Notes: generated from the sequence alone by a model not told the origin. A DNA stretch of 64,000 bases from Lepas anatifera (GCA_034440635.1 JAOTON010000337.1:372001-436000); one strand, 5' to 3'. Shown: positions 22,790-36,429, numbered from the stretch's first letter. A program made the numbers and translations.

Positions 22790-23850
22790 ATAGGCTGTGA
22801 GGTATTGGAATATCGGCGCCGCCTGTCATTTTTGACCTAGTTGTCAATGTATGATACTCATGGGATGAACGCCCTCGGCCAAAAAGTTACCACACGCGTC
22901 GGAATAAGGCGGGGGGGGTGACTGCTCTCCCATAAATTCTGTTAAAAAACCGCACGAAGGTGGAACGTAGTCAGCGGATAAAAAACTGCCACAAACTTGG
23001 CTTGGAGTGTTTGTGAAGTAAAACTAAAAATAACGCACGTTTTGAAACACATGAAAACGGAGTTTTGAAAATAGGGACTGTGCATGAAATGTGGCAGGAG
23101 TTTTACTCATGCTCCATGTAGAAATATCACACCAGTTTACTGCAATGTAACCTAGATACAGCTACATCAATCTTCGCAATTCTATCAAAGCTATTACGAA
23201 AACACCACGCTTATTTAGTAGAATAGCATTGACTACATCACCCGTGAGACTCCCAGGTAGGCACATTTGCCCAATTATAGGCAGCATTCAATTACCGAGG
23301 GAGTATCCAACGAGCATTTTCTGGGAATTGAACCCACGTTAATCAATACAATCCAGTCTGATACTCGGATAATGTAACCTTAGGCGACCCACTTTGACCT
23401 TGATACCGACATCTTAGGGCTGAAACCGGCCAACAGAAGAAATGCATTGCCGCGACGATGTTGTTTCTTTGGATTCAGAGAAAGGAGAGAGGATCCAAAT
23501 AAATAATATTGTCGCCAATAATTGAATGTATGAAGCCTCCGCCCAGCCAGACGACCTAGAACGCATAGTATCTTTCATGTTTTCCCGTCAAAACTCTTAG
23601 CGGGCTTCGGAAGTTTCCCAGGCAACTTGCAAAGAAATCAACACCGAATAAGTGCTAAGGAAAATAAACTGGTCTGTAACATAGACGACCCTATGACGCT
23701 GGTAAATACAACACAGCCACCCATGCGAACACAGTAGCTGATGCTAGGAGCATTCTGGACCCAAGTTCAGGCTATGCAGGCGGCCTCACAAAGTCGGCTG
23801 ATACTTGGCCATACCCACCCTCCCCCTCCCCACGCACACCCGCCGCGGCG
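22790..23850. other. intronic, nothing assignable
   Basis: No element boundaries or gene motifs are seen. Isolated TGACCT near 22825 and 23395 may be residues of old TTAA-type elements. Confidence 0.4.
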
Positions 23851-23851
23851 A

Positions 23852-23972
23852 CGGAGAATGCCTGCGGGCTGTTGCCCGGTGACCTTTGCTGGTTCCACGT
23901 GACCCCGCCCTGCCCGCCGGAGAATGCCTCCGGGCTGTTGCCCGGTGACCTTTGCTGGTTCCACGTGACCTC
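23852..23972. repeat. 66-bp tandem duplication
   Basis: Two units start CGGAGAATGCCT at 23852 and 23918. The first about 53 bases of each unit (through TTGCTGGTTCCACGTGACC) differ at one position. Each unit contains GGTGACCTTTGCTGG, an AGGTCA half-site on the minus strand. Confidence 0.93.
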
Positions 23973-24646
23973 GCACGCCCACCTCGATAAAATCAATCAC
24001 CATGGACAGAGTATTGCAAATCGTGAGTGGACAGCATATCTTATACCTATACACGGATGATCCCTAGATCAGGGAAATGCTCTCTACTTTTCTAGTAAAC
24101 ATTAATTTATTTTTCTAGTAAACTCCATTCTTCAGCACACACACTTTGAACCTGTTTGCCTCAGCTTTCAAGGTTTTGCTTTAAGTATTATAGTTTTGTT
24201 GGGATAAATAAGCATTGCTATTTTCCGTCTGAATGACCTTATTAGTATTAGCCTCACTGACCTGACGACTTTACATTTTTAGAACTACATCTATACTGAT
24301 CCTTATTATCTTTTGCAAACAAACCTTTCGCCCATTTCAGAGCAACAAGTTATGACACCGTTTTCTTCCTTGCTTTGCAAAAACGCCGCATTTTTAAGCG
24401 TGCAAAATGAGGAAGAGAAGGAGCAACCTAGAGCCACTGTTCTAAGCACTCAACATTTTCGCTTCTTTTTCAATGTTGAATACTTCTTCGATTGGGTGTT
24501 GATGAACGTGCAACTGGTGGAATACACTGTTCAATGCACACGGTCCAATAATAAAAATAAATGGCATAACACTAGCGACTTTAGCGTCTTGTAACAACAC
24601 AGGACGCGTGAAATAAAAAAGGCGCCCCATTTTGATCATTTATGAC

Positions 24647-26455
24647 CAGACTTGTTGACGACTAAATTTTTTTTGAGTCGACTCAACTCTGACTCACGGC
24701 TTAAAGGCTGACTCTGATTTTGACTCGACTCACTGTGTTGAACATGGTGAGCCGACTCGACTCGACTCAAATCCAGAATTGAGTCGACTCAACTCTGACT
24801 CAAATAAACATTGAGTCAGAGTCGACTCCGACTCAGAATGGTGGACAAGTATGGACATAAAAATACACATTTCCTTTCATAGTACACACATTCCAGTACA
24901 TTTAATCATGGGATGAACTATTAATAACCGCACATTTCTTTCCATAAAATGTCAATTGCAATGCATTACTTCATGACATAAATTATGTCTGCATACGAAT
25001 GAAGAAAGGTGCTAAATGCGAAAATGTGAGTGAATTGAAGGGCCTGAGGGCTTTTCATTTTGATGGTATGCCCTTCATGACTAGTCAAAATTGAGGCAAT
25101 GAGCGAGGTTACAAACACAAAGAACAGGACTCAATGTTTGAAAACTTGACATTTTGAGTGGCAATTCCTGCCCCAGCACATTCTGAACAATCCTGTGACA
25201 AATTAAGCTTTGAAATAAATACTACACAGAGTCGACCCGACGACCCTCCTGTGCTGCACCACCTCAACCAAAAACAAAACAAACAATGAACGATCGCGTC
25301 GTCATCCTCCCTAAAAAGCTGTAATGAATACTGCAGATGGCGCACTAAAGACATTACGCGAACCTAACCTCCATGACACAAAAGATGAAGATAAATAGCA
25401 CTTCAAAAGTCACGTGACTTTCAAAAACAAAAGAAAACCATCCTGCCCTCAGGCTACAGTCAGGCTACACAATAAAAAAGCTAACATATTATGGCGCACA
25501 GTGATGGTTTGGTGACAGGCGTGGCGCGCATGCAGTACAGCTGCAGTGGTATGTTGTGCAGTGGCCGGGCAGTGGTAAATAGGTAAATAATCATCAGCAT
25601 AATTTAAAGAGCGGTGGTTTGTGAGAGATTTGATGTGTGGGGAATGCCAAGGATAAGCTTAAGTCTTACTTTTCGTATACAGAGGACAGTAGGTACAGTG
25701 CAGTGTCGTCAGTGTTGATATTATCTACTAGGTGATGTGCTCAAACCATGACCAATCAAGAAAGTACTTTGAAAAAAACAGCTAATTGAGGCTTTCAGTT
25801 TCTGTTTTGACCCATTTCAAGGCTTGTGTGCAAAACAAGATTTTTGGTATCCTCTATCTGGCGCTTATATTACTTTTTTCAGTCAACCAAAGCAAGAAAA
25901 TAGAAAATAAAGATGTGGCTTCCTTAGAGTGAATTATTGCATGATTATCAGCTTAGGACTTTGTCTGGTGTGCACCCTCAAAGTAAAAAAATCTGAATGT
26001 GTGCCAAATCACATTTTTCTGTATGATTTTGCATGCTATTGCTAAGATTAAAAGGAAAATAACTAGCAACTATTTGCGGTTTTGAAACTGTATATTTTAC
26101 ACAACTTATTGTTGTTAATGACTGATCTCGGGATGAGTGTAGTGGGGATATGAAAATAATAAACTACCTACTATTAGCGAATTGCAATATGAAGTCTTCA
26201 AAATTAGTCATGAAAATTTCTTAAGTGTCAGCCATGTGATTACATATGTTACGAAAATAGAGTGTTGAGTCGACTCAACTCCTGACTCACAGCTCAGAGC
26301 CTGACTCCGATTCTGACTCAACTCAACTGGTCGAGCACTTGAGTCGACTCAGACTCAACCAAAATCTGGAAGTGAGTCGACTCAACTCTGACTCAAGACA
26401 AACTTGAGCCGACCCAGAGTCGACTCCGACTCTGAGTCGCGACTCAACAAGTCTG
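24647..26455. mobile_element. 1.8-kb non-autonomous hAT-like element with GAGTCGACTC arrays
   Basis: Perfect 11-bp inverted ends (CAGACTTGTTG) are flanked by the perfect 8-bp duplication TTTATGAC (24639-24646, 26456-26463). Both subterminal regions (24665-24840, 26265-26450) are filled with GAGTCGACTCAACTCTGACTC-type short palindromic motifs. Such clusters are typical of hAT transposase-binding subterminal repeats. The 1.4 kb between them has no transposase motif; its longest frame (25109-25354, minus) is unrecognised. Confidence 0.92.
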
Positions 26456-26463
26456 TTTATGAC

Positions 26464-29155
26464 CCGAGGTTCTGTCCATGAACACATCTCCTTTGACATA
26501 CAGAAATCCCCCTTATGGAGACAGAAAGTCATGCTCAACATATTTTTTCCACGCGGCAGAGAGGTAAGGCATCACTTTAATAGTTGGATGTTTATGTAAG
26601 AGACGAGAGGCCAATGCCAGAAATTGGGGACCTAGCCAGACGAAAAAGATACTCAACACAAATATACCTAGATGGGTAAAAAATAGTAAAATGAGACCTT
26701 AACAACAGGGGGTACTGACCACACAATTGGAGGTCTCCGGTAAGATATAGAATATGCAGATACCTGACGGCCAGAGGCACCCCCTTCAGCGAAGTGAGGA
26801 GGAACGTCTGTACATAAACTTTCGGTCCTGAGAGATATGAAGGCTTATCCTGACATATACTAATGTTGTATGGACGCGAGGATTGAACTGAGTTGCACTT
26901 TCTCCTCCATTTCAAGCATGACAATCCTGACATTTATCAATAGTTCACCAGGGTTATATAAGGATGGAATCACTTTAATCCCCCTACACTTCCTCCCTTA
27001 GGTTGCACCTATCCTTATAGCAGGCAACTTGGGCCACTACCCCCACGATAACAGGCAAAGAAGACAAAAATGAAAAGAAAACTAAAGGAAAAAGTGCGGC
27101 AATACGAAAGAGATAACTGTTTACGGGACGCAAGTGGGTTAATTTGATTTCAGTCATTATTCTAAAGAGATAAGTGAGTTTAAAGAAAATCAAGTTAATG
27201 AACTGGCGCAGCAATCAAAATCTCCTATAGCTCTGGTTAATAGACTTTCCTATATGGGCGTCAGCCTGTTTGTCGCGCGCTTTGTAGAATCGATGGCTCC
27301 GTTCAGAAAATTCAGGTGGAATATTTTCACAGACATTTTGGAATTTAAGTCAACTGCTTGCATTCAATTACAAGGCCGCGGGCACGGGACCGAATGAAAA
27401 CTATCACGCTTTGCAGGGGGTGGGAGGGAAGCAACATTGGGCTCAACTCACCCCTCGGATGAAAAAAAAACGGGACCGACAAGTGGTGTATCTTTGCTTA
27501 CTGTTCGCGAAACAAAGCAACCAAACCGTTAGCTCGTGGGACTCGACGCGGCCATTTTCTTCAAAGGTGGTACATTTTTCCCCATCTTGACCAACCTTAG
27601 TTTTGCTGCGCATATACCCCTTTCACACATCCCTCCTTCTGAAGTATTATTGATTCTGCGTAAACGTGGTAGTTGAAATTGACTTTATAGCCTAAATTAA
27701 ACTCAAATATCCCCAACCCAGGTTTGCCGTTACCCCCAACCTACACATGCTTCAAGACTCCTGTCACATTACTTTTACCAAACCTCGCCTGGGAGTTTTC
27801 TGAGGGGTCAACAACTCACAACTTCCAGACAAACATGTGCCACAGGGAGGATTTACGATAACAGCTAGCTCACGGCTGAGGCCCAATCGACGCCGTCGCG
27901 ATATTTTCCAGACTAAGCCCATCCTGACGCGCCATTTTCCAGCCATGCTGCTCGTAAAAACCCCTGCGGCAGGTCCCGTCCGTCCTCACATACACGCTTA
28001 TCTGACTCAGTGCGATCAACAACGCGGAACGACCAAACTCCTCTTCATAAAGCGCGCCGCTGGCAGGCCATCTCGTGCCGATCCGTTCGCCGGCGGCGCT
28101 GTTTTCGCCGCCGGGCGCGTGTATCTCGGCGTGGTGTCCGGGCGACGGCGGAGGACGGCCCGGCGCGACACTTCCCGCCCAGTTGATCAGAATTTGTAGA
28201 GCGGCCGGCGGTTGATAGCGTCGCCGCGACCACCGCGGCCGGCCTGGCCAGCCGGCGACGCCGAATAACAAACAACCCCGCCGCAGCAGGCTGCCGAGAA
28301 TGGCAGGCGGCTTCAGAGAAGGCTCAATCTCCTGACGTTTTGTGACTTATTGGTGAAGTGACATGGGCAGTGGGATGAACCAGCCTTGGGCCAGTGGCAC
28401 AAAGGCAAGCATCAAAGTCCGCCTTAGGGAAGGGCTTGAACGAGAACAAATTCAAAGATGGCGCACGGCTTCGTCCGATGGGTGCGCTGGTCTAACTAGG
28501 ATAGTTAAACGGCCTAGCTACGCAGCTCAGGTCCCAGATACCCCCCCGTCGGACCAGGACGAAACAACTTGTTACTACACGTTTACGAAATGGGTTCGCC
28601 GACTGTGGTGAGACGAAACGCACTGTTTTTAACCGCCCGAGCTTGGCGTCCCTCCCAAATAACCCGTTCTAATTGGAGGACTGACTGAGAGACTTAGATT
28701 GAGCTGACCTGGAGCAACTGCCCTCGAGAAAATAAGCATGGCCATGTCGCCCTTTTGTCGCGCCGTTGTTCCTCGGAGTCGGGAACACAGCACAGAACGC
28801 TATACGAGACGTGTAAACATCTCGGGCACAGGGTACTATTTTTATGTCCACATGTTTGTATGCCTGTGGTTGGACATAAATGAATATTGCAGGAGGTAAC
28901 TGTAAAAAGCAGTACGAGCAGTGGACATCACCGTAGGATCGCCACGGAAAAGTCAAAATCCAGCACAGCGGAAGGCCCCTAATCGCACCCTCTCGCTCAA
29001 GGGCTTAGCTCAATGACTCTAGTGTCCTTTCGGCAACAGGAGGAGGCCCCGAGGGATATTTTTTAAAGCATCCCATCGACAACCATTTTCACCTCATTAC
29101 GCTTAAAGCTATCACGTGCATCCTTCGTACATCCCTATGTAAACACAAATTCTGG
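26464..29155. other. intronic, mostly unassigned
   Basis: A phrase at about 27872-27960 (GAGGCCCAATCGACG ... CCAGCCATGCTGCTCG) is loosely repeated at 45388-45458. GC-rich 27840-28270 has long open frames on both strands, but they look compositional (Arg/Ala/Pro-rich) and show no domain. Confidence 0.45.
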
Positions 29156-29163
29156 ACAGGCAC

Positions 29164-29350
29164 CAGGGGCGGACGCAGACCCGAGTTTTTTTTTGGGGGA
29201 AGCGAAGATTTTTTGCTCCACAGACCTAGTGTAAACACTTTTTCAAAAATTTCTCCGGCGTTTGGGGAGGGGGGCAAAAGATAGTTTGGCCCCCTCCAGC
29301 GCTTTGGGGGGGGGCATGGCCGGAATGCCCCCCCCATGCGTCTGCCAATG
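29164..29350. mobile_element. hAT-like MITE, GGGGCGGACGCAG family, copy 2
   Basis: This 187-bp element has termini CAGGGGCGGACGCAG and, reversed, CATTGGCAGACGCAT. The perfect 8-bp duplication is ACAGGCAC (29156-29163, 29351-29358). It lies in the same orientation as copy 3311-3519 and is highly similar across the body. Confidence 0.92.
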
Positions 29351-29359
29351 ACAGGCACT

Positions 29360-32300
29360 CAATTCTAATATCTGCAAGAGGTTCTGATGTGACGGGAAAT
29401 TGGACAGGAAGTCGTGAACGGGATGGGACAACTTGTCCAGGTTTCATTCGGGACGGTACACACCGAGACAATTTACTGGATACGTATCCCGGGGTGGATA
29501 CAACTGGGACAGGATGGGATGCATTAGTGTTCCCCATACAAACCTTTTTAATAGCTATGTGACAACCCTAAACTCTTTGACGCAAATACCGTACGTGCGC
29601 CGACTTCGCTACAATCCTCCCGGTGTCCTTGATCTAGTTCCATGCCGCTCCCCGTCCCCCGGCGAGGTGCAGAGCGGCGCCACGACGCCGGAAGTGCGTT
29701 ACACGTCCATTCGCTGATGGCCGTCGTCGCCACCCCCTCCCCCACGGCTTCGTCAGCACGGCGGGCGGTGCCCCTGAGGGCGATTAAGACGCGAATTTCC
29801 CCAGGGACTGGCGCGGAAGCGCAGACACCGGCAGACACAGCACGATCTGAGCTGAACCCAAACAGCATCGTCTTAGTAACGCCGCCAGCGACAGTTCTTA
29901 ATTGGGCGTGCTTGCTGTAGAGTATTTAAACACGGCTAAGAGCGATCTGCTCAAAAGCTGTACTTCTACCGCTTATCGAGGTCCAACACAAACAATCACA
30001 GTGATCTTTAGATAAGCTGAAGCTGCTCTGTAGGGAACCATTAGTACGGCGCCGGGCCCCCGGAATCTTCGCAAATGGCTGGGCCAGATCTTAGGGCAGT
30101 GGCTATCAATCGAAGTGGACGGGGGAAGAAAGCGCGTGTTACATCGAGGAGAGCTCGCCAGCCAACTCACAAAACGAAATATCGCATTGCAGCCATAGCT
30201 TTATGAACGCAAAGGTTCTCTACATGATTTATGTTACAGTTTCTGGTGAATGAGGGGAGGTGCTATTTTCCAAAGCTGAAAAGTAGACGGAGGCAGCCAA
30301 TACGAAATCAGATTGAAAAGGGTCCATAAACACTTTGGGGGAAGCCAGACACCTGCCTAGTAAGCTCCAGTCAAAATAAACATCCACAGGCCAGCGACGA
30401 CCAAAATACATTTCTTAATCATGGAAATCGAGAAGAGAATGATTTGTGCACAACCCAGTCGATTGTGCATTCCCTGGTAAGCAATCATTCCCGCATACTC
30501 TTCAGTGACAGAGGCCCTGTTCGAAGTATAAGCACGGTTTTGTGAGAAGGCCTCTAGAGACCAGGCTGCCTGGCAGTGTTACCAGCGGTGTTTGACGTGT
30601 TTCGTCAGCTGTCAGCAGTTAACAATCATTCACGAATATGGCACCAATATCACACCATATATCATACATCGCACCAATAACAATACCAAGCCAGCACTAT
30701 AGCCGTCTGCAGCAGCTTGGGCGACATACTGGAGGAAAAAAAAACTTCTCAGCAACAGGTAGTGTCTGCTGTGGGACTTCTTCGAGAAGCACAACAGCAG
30801 GCCGGCAGCGCACAAGAAGAAGAAAAAACTATTAGCCGGATTCTCATGGAAGTGGCTACACTCGCGCGACGTAGGCGAAATACTGGCCACTCATTGGTGC
30901 CGACAAAACTGCGCTAACATATTGAACAAAGGCCAGACACAGTGACAAACCGTGTTGCGTCGCATTTTGTCTGTGACACGACGATTTATATCCAAAGATT
31001 GCCGAAAAGGAGCTAGAAACAAGTTGTACCGCAATAGGTAAAACCATATAGTAATCTGGCATGTCCTTGTTTTTGCGCGTGCCAAAAAACTTCTCCAACA
31101 CCCAGTCCAGCTCGTTTATGCTCAGTAATTGCATCGACCGGCCTGTCAGATGGTGAAGACCACTTCGAGGTATGATGCATTCCATTAGAGACATCAGTAT
31201 TTCACTAGTGTCGGGAGGGGTCGGATCGGGCCGGGCCGGGTCGCTTACTTACTTAATACTTTTTATAAGGCGTTCTGTGCATAGCACCTTTGCCCGCCTC
31301 TAAAGAAGTGTGTGGGAGAATTTATAATTTTCGAGTGAGGGCAAGCTCCGTAAGTCTAGCAAAGCAATGGGAGTTATTTCAAGTAATGGGTTGCAAGATG
31401 TTTTCAGCTTGCAAATGGACGGTCGTGGCAATGGCAAAAAGCCAAGCCAAGGGAGCTCATTTAAAGTTTTGGAACCGCAGAGTGCGAAACCGGGTCGCTT
31501 TTAAGTACGGTTGTGAGACCGTCATGGACAGACGCTACGCGCCCGCTCAGCCATCACGATAGCGCAATAATTGCACCACGCGGACACAGCACAAACGCTA
31601 ATTTGATATCGTGCGCCCCTATTGCCAGTACTTTTCACTCTTTGCAAAAGCACTCAAAACAGTCGGTGGTCTGGTCTCTAGTAGACCCTGCAGGTTTCCT
31701 TCTGGGGCGAGAAGGACAGCATCTCACGAGTAAGACAACACTGCCTTTTCATTACGTTGAAAGAAATTTGAACAGCCCACAAGCACACGGAACTAATTCC
31801 GCTCGAGCTCAGCCTTTTACAGCGGGAACGGTGAAGAGCGGGCCTGACTAACATTCCCTAACTTACACGACGACGTGTGTGCCACGCTAAAATCCTCTAA
31901 CTTTAAGTTACAAAACAGTTTTGGCATCGCCTTCATTATGGTCGGACTCTCTAAACTAGCCAGCTACCGTCTGCTGGCATAAATTATCGCTTCAACTTCA
32001 GGGAAGAGGTTCGGCATCAGAGAGGATGGACTTGTTATCAGCCATATAGTAAATGAATGGAGGAGACAAAAGAGGTCTGATCGGTCATACTGAGCACGCA
32101 TCTCAGCTCCATATGTACTTAAATTGAAATATTTCAAAGAATACCATAGTCAGCTTTTTTGTACGCTAATCGCAAGACTGTTTAGTTTTGATTGTGGTAA
32201 CCATTTGACACAAAATGCAGCAATAACTTGAGAAATAATTCGAGCCAGGTGTCCGCCGCCTGCATGACACATTCATGGTGTCGAGCCCGGTCAAGATCTA

Positions 32301-33244
32301 TCACGGCAGTGGGGAAATCTAATAAAAACAAACAGGGAAACTGCTACAATTAATGAGAGTCGATGAAAGCGTCAGTTCCGGCACGCAGCGAGATATGGAC
32401 CACCAAACGCCACATATTTCCGTCGACTAGGTCCATGTGAAGGGCAGAAAGAACTCCAAGGATACATGGGAACAGCACTAGCAATTCGGCTCAATTAATA
32501 TTTTGAACGCAGTTCAGCCGATCCAGTGCCAGCAGCTACGAACCCAGAGAAAGATTCAGTGTTCTTTAGAGCGGGGACAGACCCTCACTAAAACTGTCAA
32601 TCCACTCTGACACACATACACACAAGGCTGCGCTGAGCGCAGATCGCGCAAGACTTGATACTGCGCAGTCTTGCATCGGTACACAGTGAGCACTGATGCA
32701 CACGCGCAATCAACGCATCAACTCTACCTCACAAAACACAAACACCCGTGCTGGTACGTTCATGCAGTACAACACTACTTGCATTACTTACTATCACCGG
32801 TGCCGGATTTTTCCTAAACATCTGGCGACAGAGAGGGGAGTCTGGTGTCACAAAGGACTCTCTGGCGGCCAGCCTGGCCCCGGCAGTCTGTAGTGCGTAC
32901 ACACTGCGTACACACTGCGTACACACTGCGTGCGCAGTGACCAGTCAGCTGCGGAGCGTGGCGTTTACGGAACTGCTGAGTGCATCAACTCGTGTGCCGC
33001 TGAGCTAACATTGCAGAACTATAAGACGACACGGCCGACTTTTCCCAGTGATTAGGAAACTATGTGAACTCCACGACAGGGCTGTATGAGAACCTCCGTA
33101 TGAATCTCTGTATGTATAAATATCTGTATGAAATCAGGTGAGTGAATGAGGCCTCTAGGCTTCTGTAATAAAAGTTCTAAAAGATCGGATATTGTCTGAA
33201 AAATAGTTAACGTGAACCAGAGATAATATTTCAATGACTAGTTG
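29360..33244. other. intronic, mostly unassigned
   Basis: No element boundaries could be set. An 11-bp tandem repeat lies at 32895-32930. GC-rich 29630-29900 has open frames on both strands without a motif. Confidence 0.45.
32895..32930. repeat. 11-bp tandem repeat
   Basis: GCGTACACACT is repeated about 3.3 times without mismatch. Confidence 0.9.
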
Positions 33245-33410
33245 AGGGCAAACTTTCCACGCAGCTGACCCGGGTTCAAGGCCCGGCGGCTTCCCTGAAC
33301 AAGGAGCAGCCCGGCTCCCGAGAAACCCTTCAAACAGGGAAAGAGTTGGTGACGTCATATGACCCTGGCAGTTGTTGCGTCGATAAGCCCCAAAAATTAT
33401 TATTATTGAG
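33245..33410 (+). mobile_element. tRNA-derived SINE, family 2, copy 3 (5' damaged)
   Basis: The B box GGGTTCAAGGCCCGG is intact, but the A box is not recognisable. The body ACCCTTCAAACAGGGAAAGA then GTTGGTGACGTCATATGACC and the tail GTTGCGTCGATAAGCCCC end in ATTATTATTATT. It aligns with 2787-2950 and 18055-18233. Confidence 0.78.
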
Positions 33411-34415
33411 GGCAAAGTTTCGAACCGCATTCGTGAAGTGAACTCAAAAGCCATGGGTTCACGTGGATTGCATACAGACTAATGCTCGGCTCCTGAAGAA
33501 GAGCGGGATCCCTGACGTTAGGGCCAAAATGTCCACCCTCACTGCCACAAGACTCAGTTTGGAAGCCTTTCGTCTCAATCAGAGGCACTCTACAGTGAAT
33601 ATATCTAGTGAGATCTCACAGCGGCGGCAGGTACTGCACCGCAGCATCTGGCACAAACCCCAGCGACTGTCCCTCACCTCTGAACCATTCCCCGTGTAAA
33701 GGCCAAGGACAACGGGCTCCCTTGAGGCTGAGTCGGGATGTCCGCTTCCTTACACCTCCGCCACATTACTACCAACCCATGGGAAAATACAGACCACTCC
33801 ATGAGGTTTAAGTCAGACGTTGAAAATGTTCTAAGACCGGGTATGGGGACCTGTTTCTTATCAGTAGCCTTTTGCGTCGTTTTCAAGCTTCACTAATCGG
33901 CTAAGCTGCATTCACATTTACATATCATCATCATCATCATATTTTTATTGATTTTCTCAAGATAAAGACAAGAAACGAGGGAAGAAAGAGCAGGCATAAG
34001 AACACAAACTTCATCAAAGAGGAATAATGACAGTTGAGAGCAAATTAAAAGCAAAAAAAAACAAAAACAAAAACAAAACCAAGCGCAGCAACGTAAGAGA
34101 TAACACACAATACAATGCAAATTCAATAAATGCATATCAAATTCAATGGTCAAATCAAATTCGATGGTCATCTCAACGTGGTCAACTATGTGGGTTTTGA
34201 TTTTTCTGGAACCAAATTTGAACTAAAATGATACTTTTGGGGTCATAACTTTATAAAGTTTCGAATTTGTTTGAAACACTCACTACATAGAAATAGGCGT
34301 GCAGCATGATATCTGTCGAAATTCATTCCGTTAACTAAAATACATTGGCCACTAGCCAGATAGTTCGCCCCGTTTTTGAAGTGCGCTGCGACCGACATGC
34401 TGTACCGCAATACAC

Positions 34416-34580
34416 AAAATCAGCTGTTGCAGGGTTCCCGCAGTGACTGCGGTGGCCGCCCAAAGTCTGGATTCGATCCAGTGGTGTATGATTTAGATCC
34501 TCAAATGTAACCCAAGGTGTGATTAAGAACTGGAGGTGTCGCGACGGACATTTGAAAGGAATCGGAAACCTTTTTGTACT
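34416..34580 (+). repeat. dispersed repeat E, copy 1
   Basis: AAATCAGCTGTTGCAGGGTT, then CCCGCAGTGACTGCGG, through CCTCAAATGTAACCCAAGGT to AAAGGAATCGGAAAC, aligns in inverted orientation with 36708-36876. GGATTCGATCC near 34470 resembles a Pol III B box, so a tRNA origin is possible, but no A box was found. Confidence 0.7.
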
Positions 34581-35735
34581 GTAATGAGTGATTGGGTGGC
34601 CCAGCAATGATACGATATTTACCTCTGAACTTTTAGAAATATTTGGGGAAACTGAAGCATCGCAGATTTCGATCCTAGGAATCTTTCAGGGGGTTTTATC
34701 ATTTCTCCTTGAGAAAACATTGTAAATGGGGGCCACGGCACATGGCTGAAGCTTGCTCTAGGTGCTGTTTCTTTGATCCCGAGGGTAGATAGAAGAGAAA
34801 GCTCCTCTCTGAAGCCAGAAGCCATACTGATCTGATGGTGATGCTTTGATAAGACGCAATTTGAGATGACTCTCACTCTCAAAATCGTCTCGAGTAATGA
34901 CGATATGACACCCCACCTAGGGGAAAAAATTCACAACGCACCCCGAGAGTTTTGCATGGGGTTTGTTTTCCCGTGTTCGAATCAAACCATTCAGGACTTT
35001 CCCCCAGTATCGATGAGACATCTCCCGTGCTGTATCCATGTAAAACAGTTTTTTTGTTCTGTTTTTTAAACTCTTGTTTTGATTCTCCGTACTCTGTATA
35101 CTTGTCTCTTTATGCTTCGTGATTTCTTTGAACCAAGGGTGCAGATTTGCGAAAATCATTTAGGTCATCAAATTTGAAACAATGCCAAAAACTATCACTT
35201 AAGAAGATATATCATAAACGTATCTTTGTACTAGGTCTCACACATAACTTTTCGACAGGATAGAACGAATTTAAGGTCTTAAAAAATGAAGAAAATAAAA
35301 TTAAAGAATATTCTAACACTAAGATTACGCTTCATCAAGGTTGCCAGGGCATTGAATATGAGTACAGATCCACACCCTTTATTTGAACCTGTTTTCTCAT
35401 GGCGAAGTTTGGGTGACTGTTTAGGATGATGTTCTGTTTTCTCTTTTGCACGAGCATGTGATGTTAGTTTTGTAAGAGATCGTTGACGGCTAAACTCGAA
35501 CTGCACGTTTAGTGCTGCAACTGCACTTTTAGGTGCTGCAGCTGCACTAGCCGTCTGCCTAGCACTGCACTATTTTAATCCTGACGTGGAGCAGCCATCA
35601 TTAACGACGCGCTTTAATTGCACATTATATGGATTTTGCTGAAAGGTTCCACTCCTTGACCTGATTACGGCCCCACCGGTATTTTGCCGGGACTTGCCAC
35701 TACGACTGGAGACCCCATGTCTTAGTCATGTCTGG

Positions 35736-35977
35736 CATAGGCGGATCCAGGATTGCCAATCGGGGGCACCTTCGGAGAGGGGGCGCCATCCGGTCGGGGG
35801 GCGCCACTTTGACTGGCAAAACCTGTCAGATGGGCGCAAAATCCTATCGGTGGGCGCCGATTTTCGCATCCTGAGGGGGGAAGCGACATTTCAGGAGGCA
35901 GCATCGACCTTTCAGGGGGCGCCGAGGGTCGATGGGGGGGGCACGTGTCTCCCCTTGCCCCTCTAGGTCCGCCTATG
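35736..35977. mobile_element. hAT-like MITE, CATAGGCGGATCCAG family, copy 2
   Basis: This 242-bp element has ends CATAGGCGGATCCAGG and, reversed, CATAGGCGGACCTAG. The perfect 8-bp duplication is ATGTCTGG (35728-35735, 35978-35985). The body aligns with 8114-8345, including several GGGGGCGCC blocks. Confidence 0.92.
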
Positions 35978-36429
35978 ATGTCTGGAGTAGCTGCAAATGC
36001 TCCTAAAACCTTTATGGTGCATAAAATGAGCAAAATTATTTATGAATACTAGGCTGATGGTTTTCCTAAGCCTGATTTTCCTGAAAAATATTTTGGTTTG
36101 AAAACTAAGTTTTTTGGCATCCGCAGCAGATCCTGGCAGCCCTTCCTATCCCGAGGTCTAGGGCGGCTGACGTGCCTTCGCCATCAGTTTTCTGTAGAAG
36201 TCAAAGCCGGGCCAGTTTTAGCCTTGTTCGAAGCCTAGCGGGAACACTGCGAGCGCTTTTGAACTTCCTGGTGTTGGGACCAAAAGTCTTAGAAAAACTC
36301 CTCATTCTGCGACTGCCTAGGCCTCGTTAAACGGGCAGCAGCCCCCAGGGATGGATGAGCCTGCTTGTCCAGAATAAACCAACATCAAAACAAGCATGTA
36401 CACTGCTGCTACCCATATGTTTACACATT

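Noticed and set aside
25109..25354. Minus-strand 81-codon frame inside the hAT element, considered as a transposase remnant
   Set aside because: No BED finger, DDE or hAT dimerisation motif is visible.
27840..28270. GC-rich block with 120-133-codon frames on both strands
   Set aside because: Both frames are Arg/Ala/Pro/Gly-rich as expected from GC content, mirror each other, and show no domain.
33930..33952. Short (CAT)n run considered as a separate microsatellite feature
   Set aside because: Only about five units; too short to list.
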